Part shown: one piece after another, positions 63,471 through 64,000 of the stretch
Layout: every line of letters begins with the position of its first letter
Position numbering within the stretch: the stretch's first letter is position 1
NCBI GenBank assembly: GCA_028689055.1
Contig: JAQTWZ010000002.1
Coordinates: 36,330-100,329 of the forward strand
Length of the DNA stretch: 64,000 nt
Source of the DNA: Sulfurimonas sp.
Lineage (GTDB): Bacteria; Campylobacterota; Campylobacteria; Campylobacterales; Sulfurimonadaceae
Direction of reading: 5' to 3'
The notes under the pieces: model-generated
Seen by the model: the letters and a program-made list of their open reading frames with translations, nothing else
Told to the model about the DNA's origin: nothing
The model's database searches: none
Position numbers and translations under genes: made by a program

Positions 63471-64000
63471 TTACGCTTGAAGTAACTCTTGCATTTGCAT
63501 CTCTGGAAGAGGTTTTGTGTAGTAATATCCTTGGATAGAGTCAATCTTGTTGTTTATCAAAAAGTCCAACTCCTCTTGCGTTTCTACCCCTTCAGCCAAA
63601 ATATGAAATTTGAGCTCTTTTGCGAGAAAAATGATTGTCTTGACGATAATCTGATTTTTTGGTTCTTTTGCGATGTCTGTGATAAAAGATTTATCGATTT
63701 TGAGTTTATCGATAGGAAGATTTTTGAGATAAGAAAGAGAAGAGTAGCCCGTCCCAAAATCATCCATAGAGATATGAAATCCAAGCTCTTTGAGTTGCTC
63801 TAGTATCCTGATAAGTGTTGTTTGCTCTGCCAAGGGAATAAAAACATCCGGCGGTATCATCTCTCCCTCGGATTTCCATCGTAAAAGAGCTTCAAGACCT
63901 ACTATTTCATTGGTATTGGCATCATTTTGTGATTGGAAATAGAGTTCGAGTTGATTTGTATCGAGTGCTTGTTTGAGCCGCGTGATGATTTGCGTCTGAA
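63471..64000 (-). CDS. EAL-domain protein, 5' end outside window, with internal deletion
   Basis: The visible part (176 codons) is the C-terminus of an EAL protein: LELYFQSQ, GLEALLRW (the EAL motif), PPDVFIPLAEQTTLI, then MDDFGTGYSSLSYLKNLP, KIDKSF, AEGVETQEEL and QGYYYTKPLP. Between FIPLAEQTTLI and RILEQLKELGF the roughly 60 residues that normally hold VN-LS and the E-x-T-E strand are absent, although the frame is intact. These carry metal-binding Asn and Glu, so phosphodiesterase activity against cyclic-di-GMP is probably lost. Upstream domains (often GGDEF or PAS) lie beyond 64000. Confidence 0.85.
   Translation of the reverse strand, partial: QTQIITRLKQALDTNQLELYFQSQNDANTNEIVGLEALLRWKSEGEMIPPDVFIPLAEQTTLIRILEQLKELGFHISMDDFGTGYSSLSYLKNLPIDKLKIDKSFITDIAKEPKNQIIVKTIIFLAKELKFHILAEGVETQEELDFLINNKIDSIQGYYYTKPLPEMQMQELLQA

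Overview
The window looks like chromosome of a Campylobacterota (epsilonproteobacterial) species, most like Sulfurimonas and relatives. The evidence is moderately AT-rich DNA, a RibBA whose cyclohydrolase II half has lost its zinc cysteines, a Rrf2 regulator directly upstream of flhA, flgF/flgG behind a sigma-54 promoter, a carboxynorspermidine dehydrogenase-type polyamine gene, UbiD-type decarboxylase, several small c-type cytochromes, and long tightly packed operons with overlapping stops and starts. The species is inferred from gene content only; no rRNA gene is present.

Layout. 0-3.8 kb (minus): polyamine dehydrogenase end, dgkA, an LplT-PlsC fusion and a DUF695/RraB-like gene. 3.8-9.2 kb: a Fur-box-preceded plus-strand run (outer-membrane channel, FMN-binding protein, two small histidine-bearing membrane proteins, mntP) facing apbE-ribBA on the minus strand. 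Together these look like a flavin-based extracytoplasmic redox module plus the genes that make and attach the flavin. 9.3-9.7 kb: fMet-Gln-fMet tRNA cluster. 9.8-17.4 kb: flgG/flgF, rpoD with a coupled PAS-like gene, AtpZ-like gene, hemL, tonB-like gene. 17.4-30.3 kb: housekeeping (folD-lepB-M50 protease-rpiB-apt-trpB-pepA, ychF, psd, truD, thiL). 30.5-34.2 kb: DHH phosphoesterase, flhA, Rrf2 regulator.

34.2-44.0 kb is an accessory island. It opens with debris (an ISAs1-like transposase in several frames, a Cas9-like RuvC-I fragment, an IS21-like tail, a small GNAT gene), followed by a five-gene minus-strand run: SNF2/RapA-type helicase, RhuM-family protein with an internal deletion, a PD-(D/E)xK nuclease-like protein, a class III nucleotidyl-cyclase-like protein, and a 1,000-residue SF1 helicase ending in a four-cysteine zinc module. 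I do not recognise this combination as a named defence system, and it is my main candidate for something undescribed.

44.1-59.7 kb returns to core genes: a SagB-like double nitroreductase, osmC, argH, two paralogous small cytochromes, then an approximately 11 kb minus-strand run from nadE through a DegT aminotransferase, lpxK, a polyprenyl synthase, hemA, proS, fxsA, a thioredoxin-fold DsbA/C-like gene and hemC to a UbiD decarboxylase. 60.2-64.0 kb is a signalling cluster: an EAL-domain gene with an internal gap, a small protein, a V4R-like sensor and a GAF-PAS histidine kinase.

Across the core genes the octamer AAACGCAG and its complement recur, by eye about 55 times, far above chance and nearly absent from the 34-41 kb island. 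A structured intergenic repeat occurs twice between convergent genes (7.2 and 17.3 kb). No CRISPR array, intact transposon, prophage or rRNA operon was seen.
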